From Typha latifolia (taxonomy: Eukaryota; Streptophyta; Magnoliopsida; Poales; Typhaceae): a stretch of DNA of 64,000 nt. Positions 36,538 through 46,839 of this stretch are shown here, piece after piece; position 1 is the stretch's first letter; each line of letters begins with the position of its first letter. Below the pieces are notes generated by a model. That model saw only the letters and a program-made list of their open reading frames with translations, was not told where the DNA came from and did not search any database. Made by a program: the position numbers and the translations under genes. Location: the NCBI GenBank assembly GCA_019914945.1, contig CM034105.1, positions 11,780,001 through 11,844,000 on the forward strand, read 5' to 3'.

Positions 36538-36864
36538 AGGTAGTAAATACTTCTCTTCCCATACATTTTTTGTCTGTATAAGAGAAGTGAATTAGTACAA
36601 GGGAGTTATCAACTTGAAGCATTTTTGCCTTATACTGAGGGAAGATGAGGGAGAGTTGAGTGTACATCATTGGAGGCAGGAAAGAATGTAGTAGTACTCA
36701 TATACTGATGATGGTCTTATGGATGTAACTGAACCTCTTGCTTATTGGAAGTCCAAAAAATTTTGTGGGAGAGTTCCACATGATGTTCATCATTCAAAAT
36801 TATTTCTTCCATTTTAATGCTATCTACTACCATTTGGCATTTAATAATCCACTGTTGATTATGC
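36538..36864 (+). other. PBS1 3' UTR and downstream flank
   Basis: The sequence directly follows the PBS1 stop. It is probably mostly 3' UTR, with no gene. I could not fix the polyadenylation site. Confidence 0.45.
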
Positions 36865-37055
36865 CTAGTGTTCAAGCAGGCCAATGGGGATCCACCCGAA
36901 GACCGAGATCCGACAGACAGCCCACCGGCTCCGACCCACCGACTCCGACCCACCGACATCGGTGCAGGACTGATCTTGGCCCTACACTGGTCCAATTATT
37001 TTTTGTTTTTTTTTTGTCTAAACCCAGTCCGAACCGGCCCAATTGAGACGCCCTA
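36865..37055. mobile_element. Small GC-rich MITE-like element
   Basis: The left end CTAGTGTTCAAGCAGGCC and the reverse complement of the right end (TAGGGCGTCTCAATTGGGCC) are imperfectly inverted. The interior repeats CCGACCCACCGACTCCGACC-type words and is far more GC-rich than its surroundings. It looks like a non-autonomous hAT-type element. I do not see a clear target duplication. Confidence 0.45.
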
Positions 37056-37904
37056 AATTTATCACCCAAGACAAGCTAATATTCCAATAGGCAATAGCTA
37101 TGTTATACATAGAAGAACATCCATGCTATTGGATGAGATCTTTGATAAAGAGGAACCATCTATAATAAACAAAGTATTGTGATTAACAACTTAATTAAGA
37201 TACTCCCCATGATTTCAATCAATGAGAGAGTCCTAAAAAGTTTCAAGCCAAAGTATTTTTGTTTATTGTTTTTCCCAACGATGCATGTACATAAGAGAAA
37301 AATACATTTTGTCCTCCATAGTTGGATCAAAATTGAGAGTACCTCTCTTGACTTTTCTCTAACACTTTAATATTTTTTTTTTTGGGACTTATATGCAACT
37401 AATTGGCAGACATTACTTTCCAATGTGAAAAGACAAATGGATTTTATATTTACGATAATTAGTCAAGAAAATAATTTCTCTTGTGAAAACCGACAAGTTT
37501 TAATAATTCTTTCGCCGCAATTTTCCCTAAATTTAACGAGTAAAAAACCTAACAATTTCGTAGGAAAACGATATTTACTAGATCTTTGGGCCAAAAAGTC
37601 AACAGTTGACCACAAGGGGATCTAAGTACACAAATGAAACTAAAACAAAAGTAAAAAGACAACTAAGAAGGGGATTAATTAGAAGGACAAAAAGAATATC
37701 AGATAGGTCAACTATGAATATATATATATATATATATTTAAAAGGGTCATCTACTGTTTATTTTATAAAATAGAATATAAGTGAAGTGTTAACTCGGTTG
37801 TGCTCAGATTATTAAAGGGGCTCATATAAAATATTATACTATTATTTTTAGATTCAAATAAAATTGGAACACCATTAAAATAAACTGATGTTCGAGTCTC
37901 ACAT
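37056..37904. other. Spacer between PBS1 and the SWEET array
   Basis: No gene. Two stretches (about 37060-37120 and 37490-37605) are inverted relative to 43.1-43.83 kb on the far side of SWEET copy A. A short (AT)n tract lies at about 37718-37736. Confidence 0.5.
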
Positions 37905-38105
37905 GGTTGATCTTGGGAGACCTTAGAGGAGTTTGACTCTGCATTATTCTCACATATCTCCAAAATTTAATGATAGAAGAGATCACAAACATCAAGCTCA
38001 TGAATATGATATCATCTATTAATTATGTGCCACATTCTTATTCCAAGATTATTCCAAGACTTTGGAGGTTACATATATTACTAGTCAATGAGATAAGTAT
38101 AAGAC

Positions 38106-38150
<45 letters not shown>

Positions 38151-38188
38151 CTCTTATATGTATATCTAATATGTATGTGAATGAAGTC

Positions 38189-38453
38189 TCACAATGGGCT
38201 AATATCCTTCCCCTCCTCATTGCACTTATCTTTTTCCTCCTCGTTTCCATGATTATTTTTCTGGCGGCCAGCCTCCAAATCGTCGACGATCTTATTTATT
38301 TCCACGACTTCTAACTCATCTCCATGCTTCGGTTGTTCAGGTTTTATGGTGTTCCTCTTCTTCCTGTAGTACCAGTAGAGGAGCATTTGGAAGACTCCAA
38401 AGCCAAACCCTACTATGTTGGGGATCTGATATTGGTATAAAAAGATACTTGTA

Positions 38454-38484
<31 letters not shown>

Positions 38485-39837
38485 AAGAAAGTGTGTTCAA
38501 AAGGAATTGATGAAATAGAGAGAAGTATGCATGCATGGCTGGGCAATCGATCACCTGGATATATAAATCTTTGGCAAATAGACCATATAAGAACCAGACG
38601 ACGGCGCTTAACGTGATGAAGAAGGATAGCGAGAATGGCATAAATTCCACACTCTTTGTGCGGATTACAAGCCTCTGTAGATCAAATAATATTATATGAA
38701 TGTTAGATGTAATCATAAAGTATTCTCATTGTTTGTGTTTAATTTAGTCTCTTACGTACAATGACACTTAAAGGAGCGACCGAGACGCTTATAGAGGAGG
38801 CCACGCAGATCCACCCCATAACTTTCTCGCGATTTGATCCGTTCACAAGTAGGAGAGTGAAGAGAAGGATGAGAGAGAATGCCACCACATTCAAGAGAAA
38901 GATGGCTGCTAAGGTGGTGATCTACAACGTCCAAAACCATGCATGGTATTCATTAGACCAAATCTTTATAGATATATATATAGAGAAGAGACGTGCATTA
39001 GTCTACGTGCCTTGGACTTTCTTGGCGCATAGATGAGATAGATGATGATATAGATCGTCTCTATGAAACATCCAGCCGAGTTGTTCGTAACTAGAAGGAT
39101 AGCATCGGTCTTCACAAGAGCGTAGTAGAACCATATCATTGCACTGAACAATGCAACAATATATGGCACAGGTTTGAACCCTTGCGTGGACTTCTTTTGC
39201 CATATTTGATAGAACGTAGGACTGCAGTTATGAGAAGAAACCTAGTCAGTATAACTTAGCCTTGATAATTAGATATATAAGGAGAATAATGAGATGGTAG
39301 TCGAAGTGGATATTACGTACATTGGTGCAAGGTACACCATGAAGGAGATGATGTTACCTGCGTAGGTATCAACAAACTAAAGTTAAACCTCCATCGATAG
39401 TTAAACAACGAAAGAAAGGTATCGTAGCATAAAACTCGAGCATTTGATCAACTTATTAAAGAACTTTAAACAATAAATTCTGTGACATAAATATTTGTTT
39501 CGGAAGAAGTGCTGATCAAGGTAACTAAGAAATCTTGTAAGGTTTCTTCACAGCAAACCCTTCTACTCTTGTCCACCATACTAGTAAAAGAAACAACAAA
39601 GCAACTAAGAAAACTCGACCAGTTCCCAACGTACTCATGGAAAGAGAGACTAAACTATAAAAAGATGAAGAACATATGGAAACTACACGCACAGTTTGTT
39701 TCTTAATTGTAACAACATGAAATCAAGAAGCAAGCTCTTGGGAGTACTGAAGGGACAAGGAGGAGCTCTCCAATGGCAATTATACCTAGGATGCCAAAGG
39801 TGAAGACCAAAGGTTGGTCCAATGATAGGCCTGCCAT
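38189..39837 (-). CDS. SWEET: SWEET sugar transporter, copy A, 272 aa
   Basis: Six exons on the minus strand: 39837-39786, 39357-39321, 39221-39011, 38921-38760, 38674-38555 and 38425-38189. The protein has two MtN3/PQ-loop repeats (about residues 10-98 and 131-216), seven predicted membrane spans and an acidic/lysine-rich cytosolic tail. Landmarks are [49 protein letters not shown] and [13 protein letters not shown]. These resemble clade III SWEETs (SWEET9-15), which mostly export sucrose at the plasma membrane; substrate is inferred. The exon 3 donor reads AAG/GC instead of AAG/GT. With GC the frame closes at exactly the same length as copy B; using the nearest downstream GT would add 4 nt and shift the frame. 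TNNSAGC replaces TINSAGC of copy B. Confidence 0.9.
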
Positions 39838-39944
39838 TTCTCTTCCACACTAGGAATAATTAATGGCTTGCTAAACGAAAGGTGAACGAAGAACACAAGG
39901 AAAGAAGCAAGCTTATGTGACTTCTTGGGCTTATGAGGAGGACC

Positions 39945-39953
39945 ATTTATATA
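39945..39953 (-). promoter_or_regulatory. TATA box of SWEET copy A
   Basis: TATATAAAT on the minus strand lies about 110 bp upstream of the ATG. The surrounding promoter is shared with copy B (46024-46032) and, in altered form, with the gene-less unit C (about 46911-46918). Confidence 0.75.
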
Positions 39954-41290
39954 GTGGAGGTGTTGCTTGAGATGATCAAGTTATCCACGCCAACGAAATT
40001 AAACATACAAGCATGCATGAGATCATGTAAGAAGAAAATGCAAGGAAATAGCAAAGTACAATGAACATTAAGACAGTGTTAGAGCAACACTATGATTGAC
40101 CATTGTTGTGAACATGATTTTTGTACGGAATTTTCACAATAACAAGCTAAAATATAAACCATTTAACAAACTAAAAGATAAAGATGCTCCTAAATGAGAT
40201 AAAAATATATGCAAAAAAAATGGTATATATATATATATATCAATCTTTTTACTGCTAAATAATTTTTTTTTCTAATTACTTGTTTGTTAGCTCTTAGGGT
40301 CATACATGCAAAAACCAACTGTATTAAATTAAGAGGTAGTATACATCAACTTTTGTATGGGCATACATTCAATTAAAGCCAGAATTTTGGAAGGGTATAA
40401 AATAAAGTTGCCATCTACGTAACGTAATTATATTTTATTTTTTGATTGATAATAATAGACTATAATGTATATTGCATATGTAAATTGTGTCCACTATAAT
40501 AAAATGTGAATAAACTATACAACATATGAGGACTCAGTTTTAAAAAACTCAATCTTGTCAATTATAAAAACAAGTTGTTGACAACTATCAACTCCTCATC
40601 AAAATTTCACTTTTCTCCAAATTGTAGTCCCATTATGACTCAAAAGAAGCAAAGCAAAAAAAGAAAAAAGAAAAAGAAAAAAAGGGTGAATTAGTGAATG
40701 GGAACACAGTTAGTTCATAGTTCATAGAGAGACCATTCTAGGTATTAAGATCACATAAATTCAACAATACTCACTATGACTTGATGAGGATATCTCAATA
40801 GTCACTCACTAGCTTCACATTTTTTTTTGCAAAATTGGAATCACATGTCACTACTTCCAGCAGTTCTCATACATTAATTTTCTTTCATCATAAAATAAAA
40901 AGTCTTATATCTATATTCTAATACAGAAGATCTGTAACTTGGACACAAGTTTGAGCACCATCATAATGTTAACACATTTCAATTTTTGATCTTGCTTCTA
41001 CTTCAATCGATCAATTTTAATTGCTTCTAATAGAACTGAATGTAAAAAAAAATTGTATCCCATCTAGAACGGTTTAGCCGAAGGATTCATAGTTAAAGGA
41101 TCATTTACTTGGAAAGTCAATGACGATATGCAAATTCAAGAATTCATAGTTAATAGGATATAATTTACCTGAGGGTTTTTGTCTAGTAAACCTCATTTAG
41201 CAAAGAGATATTATCCATTTTTGGTTTGGATTTTTCATGCTTTTATCAAACTAAATGTGGGGCTAAAAGCAATGAACATCTTTTCCTTAT

Positions 41291-42207
41291 GTTCTCTGTG
41301 ATCGTTAATTGGGTTGTCGTGTAAGGATACTACGAGTTCTAATATAGGATATATTGATGGAAGGAATGAGGTGGTGGAGATTTTACCAAACTAGCCTTCT
41401 TCCAATTATTTTTTAATCGATCCTAAATTTAATATCAAAAGAAGTTTGTTTTACTGAAACTATAAATAAAATACTGAACTTATTAGTATTTTATCTAAAA
41501 GATAGAAATGCTTCTTTTTATTCATAAAGTCAGCATTTTATATGACAGCTAAAAAAATAGACTAAGCTGCATCTATCAACATTTTATTTAAAATTTAAAT
41601 AAGCCATAAATAAGTTTAGCATTATATATATATTGCTTATAAAATTAGCATTTTATTTTGTTAACTTATAAATAAAAACGTAGAATTTTTTAATATTTCA
41701 ATGTTTTATTAAAAGCTACGGTGAATTAAGTTAGAGGTGGTCTTATTTCGGTAAAAAAAAAGTTTGAGACAGGGCTAATTTGGTGAAAAACTTTGAGTTA
41801 GTGTGAAAGATTGGACTTAGAGAGGACATCTTAATAGTGGATAGTGATAACCAAAGTTAAGATAATGTTAATAATGTGAGGACAAATTCGTCGAGTGTAT
41901 CTGACGTAGTTCAGTTTCAGCTTGACATCTTCGCAAAATTTAGTCACGTTGATCTCACTTCCTGCACCTCTTTAAGTTTTCTTTTCATCGATCATAACAC
42001 AAAAGTTAATATATTTTTTAGTTTAGTCCTATTCAGACCTGTGGTCCATATTCAAGCAGTTCTTTTAAACTTTTTTTTCATCATAAAATGAAAGAAACAT
42101 ACATCTATATAGCTTTTGTGATGTGGTTCTCAGTTCCAGCAGTTCTTTTAAACTTATTTTCATTGTAAATGGAAGTCATATATAGTGTGCTTTGATATCA
42201 ATTATTA
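41291..42207. other. Spacer inside the SWEET array
   Basis: AT-rich and without a gene. If the LTR at 42208-43048 is the 5' LTR of a minus-strand element, the part next to 42207 is the start of its internal region. Confidence 0.4.
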
Positions 42208-43048
42208 TGTTAAACACCGAATTCACGGATACTAGCGAAAGCGATTTTCAATTTCCCCAAATAATATCGTTGTGATAGCAATATTAATACCAGATGAAAA
42301 ATCCACAATTAAGATATTAAATGTAGAGATCTACTAAGCACCCAAGATAATCACAGATAGAGACTCCAAAATAAATACACAGGTAGAGCAATCTTCAATC
42401 CACTAATCCAATGCAAATAGAGATGCAAATACAAAGAGGTTCTCTCTCTCTAATCACTCTCAAATACAGTACATGAGTGCTTTCTCATAGAGCCCTCTCC
42501 TCATTCAAAAATCTCTCACATTTTCTCTCTTGAAACTTGCCCCAACTCTTACAAGATCCAAATACAAGAGTTTTCAAGTCTCTAATCTAATAGAGATGCA
42601 AATAGAGGTGTGCCCTCTCAAAGTCCCTTGCCCTCTTACAAAAGTCTTCTTCCTATGTTGTTCCATACCAAACCCTAAATTCAACATTTCTATTTATAGG
42701 GTTGATTTGAGGTTGAAGAAAATCCATGGGTTGTTCGAATGCCCATGCACCGCTACAACACACCTCACAGAATTGTTCGAACGAGTGGATAGTGTTTGAA
42801 CGACGGTGGTAACATGTTCGAACGCCTTTCAAACACTGTGACATTCCAAACTCTTGGTTATTCGAACATTCGAACATCGTTCCAACGCTTTCATCTCGTT
42901 CGAACAGATGGATGTCGTTTGAACGCTAGCATACAAAATTATAACGACAACAAATTGCAATTTCAAGCCAATTTTCAACGGTATATCAGATATAGATAAG
43001 GCTTGATATAATGTAATTCCTTATTGTATTATTGATGTTCCCTAAACA
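42189..43048 (-). mobile_element. LTR with adjacent primer-binding-site-like sequence
   Basis: The proposed LTR is 42208-43048, read on the minus strand from TGTTTAGGGAAC to TTTAACA. It has a TATA box (CTATAAATAG, plus-strand position about 42691) with RNA start-like sequence downstream. Upstream of the TATA box, TTCGAAC/GTTCGAACG palindromes are clustered (42735-42925). Directly after the LTR on the minus strand, TTGATATCAAAGC (42189-42201) resembles the initiator-tRNA-Met primer site TGGTATCAGAGC. This makes it a 5' LTR of a minus-strand retrotransposon whose body is lost. Superfamily not determined. Confidence 0.65.
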
Positions 43049-44054
43049 TATAGCGAGCTTGTTTAAACTTTTTTCTTTCTTTCTTTTTTTTTCGCATCTG
43101 TTAAGCACTATCCTGTTGACAATATTTCACATTTGACTCTTTTTGTCCGAGCTATCTTCCCACGAAATTGTTTGACTTTTTACTTATAAAATTTAGAGAA
43201 ATTTGGACGAAAAAGCCAGGTAGATTGTGAACCATTGAATTGTTGCAGCAACTCGTGGAACAAACATTAAAGAGAGGGAAATCTTTGATATCCATAGGAG
43301 AAATTCCTGCATAACAGTGATGATTCTCCAACCTACATGGTCTTCAATCTAATTTATTATCACTGAAGAGGCCTTGAAGCCCAATTAGAAGAGCTCTCGC
43401 CTTGACATGCAGGTGATCATTCTCGGAGCCCAGCAGCACCTCTGACTTGCCAATAAGGAATTAATCTGGGTATCGCGTGACATAGAAACCTATTCCACCA
43501 TATATTTGAGCCAAATTAGAGCTTTAATTTGCATGGAAACAAGATGAGAGCTTTCCAAAGACAGCATCATGAGAAACAAATTTCGGCAGGAGGGGGAGAG
43601 GGGATTAGCTTTCTAAAGACAGCATCGTTGCAAACCTTCCATAGACGTATATAGCGGAGAGCTCCAACACTGATGAAAGGGAGGTTGAGCTCGAGCTCAA
43701 AAGTGAGGAGGAAAGTATACTTATTTGGCGGTTTCAAGAAACTCTATTTCTTCCATCCTGCTCTCAGATAAGAGAGCTGCAAACTTTTGCAGCAGGTCTT
43801 AGTCTATGTATAACCTAGCTATTGGAATATTAGCCTGCCTTTCGTGATAAAAAATTAAGGGCTTGCTCATGTTATAGATTTCAACTTCTCTCTCCCTCTC
43901 TCTTTCTATCAAAAAATAAATAAAAATTAAGGGAATAGAAGTGAAGTTGGATGCTACCTAATAAGCCTCATAATTCCTAAGGCTCCACCAATTGCTACTT
44001 AGCTCCAAAGTTTGATCACTCTATTCATGCTAGAAAAACAAAGTGCATTTTCGT
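43049..44054. other. Spacer before SWEET unit B
   Basis: No gene. It holds the inverted matches to 37.06-37.6 kb (43113-43205 and about 43790-43835). A short direct duplication, AGCTTTCYAAAGACAGCATC, occurs at about 43550 and 43607. Confidence 0.45.
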
Positions 44055-44240
44055 TGATCTTTGGGAGGCCTTGCAGGAGTTTGACTGCATAATTTCACAT
44101 CTCTCCCAAAGTAGTGATCGAATAGATCGCAAATACCAATCTCTGGAATTTGATATCATCTGTTAAGTGACACATTTTTATTCCAAGATTATCTCAAGAC
44201 TTAGAAGGTTACATATTATTATTCAATCAGATAAGTATAA

Positions 44241-44279
<39 letters not shown>

Positions 44280-44311
44280 TCTGTTGCTCTTATATGCATA
44301 TGAATGAAGTC

Positions 44312-45917
44312 TCACAATGGGCTAATATCCTTTCCCTCCTCATTGCACTCATCTTTTTCCTCCTTGTTTCCACGATCAGTTTTCTCGTGGGCAGCCTCCA
44401 AATCGTCGTCGATCTTATTCATCTCCGTTGCTTCTAACTTATCTCCATGCTTGGGTTTCTCAGGTTTTATGATGTGCCTCTTCTTCCTGTAGTACCAATA
44501 GAGGAGCATTTGGAAGACTCCAAATCCAAACCCTACTATGTTTGGGAGCTGATATTGACATAAAGAGATATTGTATAAGAAGAAGAAGAAGAAGAAAGAG
44601 TGTTCAAAAGGAATTGATGAAATAGAAAGAAGTATGCATGGCTGAGCAATCGATCACCTGGACATATAAATCTTTTGCAAATAGACCATATAAGAACCAG
44701 ACGACGGCACTTAACGTGAGGAAGAAGGATAGCGAGAATGGCATAAATTCCACGCTCTTCGTGCGAATTACAAGCCTCTGTCGATCAAATATGCGCGACT
44801 ATTAACTATCAAATATATGTCCATAGTGTTCTCAAGGTGTTAGTTTTAGTCTCTTACGTACAATGATACTCAAAGGGGCGACAAAGACACTTGTGGAGAA
44901 GGCCACGCAGATCCACCCCATAACTTTCTCGCGATGTGATCCGTTCACAAGTAGGAGAGTGAAGAGAATGATCAGAGAGAATGCTACCACATTCAAGAGG
45001 AAGATGAACGCTAAAGTGGTGATCTGCAAACCAAAATCATATTGCATGGTATTCATTAATTAGATCAAATCTTTATTGATAGAAGATCTAGAAATGCATT
45101 AGTATATGCACCTTGGATTTTCTCAGCGCATAAATGAGATACGTGATGATATAGATCGTCTCTATGAAACATCCAGCCGAGTTTATCGTAATTAGGAGGA
45201 CAGCATCGGTCTTCACAAACGCGTAGTAGAACCATAGCATTGCACTGAACAGTGCAACAATATAAGGCACAGATTGGAACCCTTGCGTTGACTTCGTTTG
45301 GTATATTTGATAGAATGTAGGACTGCAGTTATGAGGAGAAACCTAGTCAGTATAAATTAGCCTTGACAAATAAATAAGGAGAAAAAAATGAGATGGCAGT
45401 CGTAGTCGTTATTACGTACATTGGTGCAAGGAACACCATGAAGGAGATGACGTTACCTGCGTAGGTATCGTCAAACTAAAGTCAGCTCTCCATCAATAGG
45501 TAATCAATGAAAGAATTAAAGTCTACATATGAAATGAAATTTTAATATCATAGCATAACAATGGAGCAATATTTGATCTAGTACTTAGCAAAGACCTTGA
45601 AAAAATTAATTCTGTGGCGTAGTAAATATTTATTTCGGAAGAAATGCTGAAAGTAATTAAGAACAACAAAACAACTAAAGAAAACTCGATCGGTTCCTTT
45701 TACGTACTCATAGAAAGAAAGGTTAAACTATAAAAAGATGAAGAATATATGGAAACCATGCGCACGGTTTGTTTCTTAATTATAAGAACATGAGATCAAG
45801 AAGCAAGCTCTTGGGAGTACTGAAGGGACAAGAAGGAGCTCTCCAGTCTCCAATGGCAATTATACCTAAGATGCCAAAGGTGAAGACCAAAGGTTGGTCC
45901 AATGATAGGCCTGCCAT
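44312..45917 (-). CDS. SWEET: SWEET sugar transporter, copy B, 272 aa
   Basis: Six exons on the minus strand: 45917-45866, 45456-45420, 45322-45112, 45023-44862, 44777-44658 and 44548-44312. Every exon has the same length as in copy A, and all junctions are GT-AG. The protein has the same two MtN3 repeats and seven membrane spans: [67 protein letters not shown] and [20 protein letters not shown] is the form usual in clade III. Differences from copy A are concentrated in exon 3, the start of exon 4 and the charged C-terminal tail. The expected function is facilitated sugar efflux, probably sucrose, at the plasma membrane; this is inferred from clade resemblance. The gene looks fully intact. 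Confidence 0.94.
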
Positions 45918-46023
45918 TTCTCTTCCACACTAGGAATGATTAATGGCTTGCTGAACGAAAGGTGAACGAAGAACACAAGAAAAGAAACAAGCTTAGCGAC
46001 TTCTTGTGCTTATGAGGAGGACC

Positions 46024-46032
46024 ATTTATATA
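46024..46032 (-). promoter_or_regulatory. TATA box of SWEET copy B
   Basis: TATATAAAT on the minus strand, about 107 bp upstream of the copy B ATG, in the same context as copy A. Confidence 0.75.
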
Positions 46033-46839
46033 GTGGAGGTGTTGCTTGATATCACCTAAGAATAACCAATTAAATATACAAGAATGACATATATCACCTA
46101 AGAATTAATAAAATGCTGGAGTAGTTGTACAATGAACCTTCCAACAGCGTTATAGCAATAATACTACTATAGTTGACCGCAATGAGTGTGAATGTGTTTC
46201 TCAATGAAACCATAAAAAAATACTATGATTGACTATTTTTGTGAACTATGATCTAGTCTAAATTAGTACGGATCGATTCTACACTAAGATTAATTTCAAG
46301 TTCCATATAATTGGAAACATATCCCTCGAAAAATCTATTAATTTGGTGTATGCCACTAAATGTGTGGATCCCTCAAAACTCATAGTATTACCTACGTAGG
46401 TGAATAGTATTATTCATTTTTTATTTATATTTTTTTAATATGAAATTTGATCGATGATAATTTTTATGCATTGAAAAAAGCTTATTTCATAATCTTTAAT
46501 TACCTATCTAATGAGCATTAATTTAATTTAAGAAGTAGTATATATATCAACTATTATATGGGCATACATTCAATTAAAGCCAGAATTTTAGAAGGGCATA
46601 AAATAATGTTGCGTAATTATATTTTATTTTTTCAATTAATAATAATGGACTGTAAATGTGTACTATATATATAAATTATTTACACTTCACTGTACTAAAA
46701 TGTGAATAAACTTATGTGGACTCAGTTTTTAAAAACTCGACCTTGTCATTTATAAAACAAGTTGTTGACTTAAAGAAGCCAAAAAAAGAAGAAGTGAAAT
46801 AGTGAATGGGAACACAGCTAGTACATAAATTCGACAAAC

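Larger units (their letters stand above)
37905..41290 (-). repeat. SWEET tandem unit A
   Basis: It extends from GTTGATCTT-GGGAGACCTT through the gene, promoter and upstream flank to about 41290. Its gene half matches unit B (44055-46835). Its upstream half also matches unit C (46840-48740), including the landmarks GTGAATGGGAACACAG, TATTAAGATCA and AGATATTATCC. Within the unit are (CT)n at 38109-38147 and (GAA)n at about 38457-38489; both recur, shorter, in unit B. Confidence 0.85.
44055..46835 (-). repeat. SWEET tandem unit B
   Basis: It runs from the TTTGGGAGGCCTTGCAGGAG landmark (matching unit A near 37910) through gene and promoter to GTGAATGGGAACACAG near 46803. It then breaks and restarts as unit C. 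(CT)n at 44247-44275 and (GAA)n at about 44577-44596 are shorter than their unit A counterparts. Confidence 0.85.

Noticed and set aside
37770..37910. tRNA- or SINE-like sequence with GTTCGAGTCTC
   Set aside because: A B-box-like word is present but no matching A box, acceptor stem or cloverleaf pairing could be found.
38337..38546. Short minus-strand frame with a phenylalanine run
   Set aside because: It is a different frame of SWEET copy A exon 6 and the adjacent (GAA)n in intron 5.
38761..39036. Plus-strand frames over SWEET exons, with matching frames at 44863-45063
   Set aside because: They are antisense to exon 4 in both copies and recur only because the genes are duplicated.
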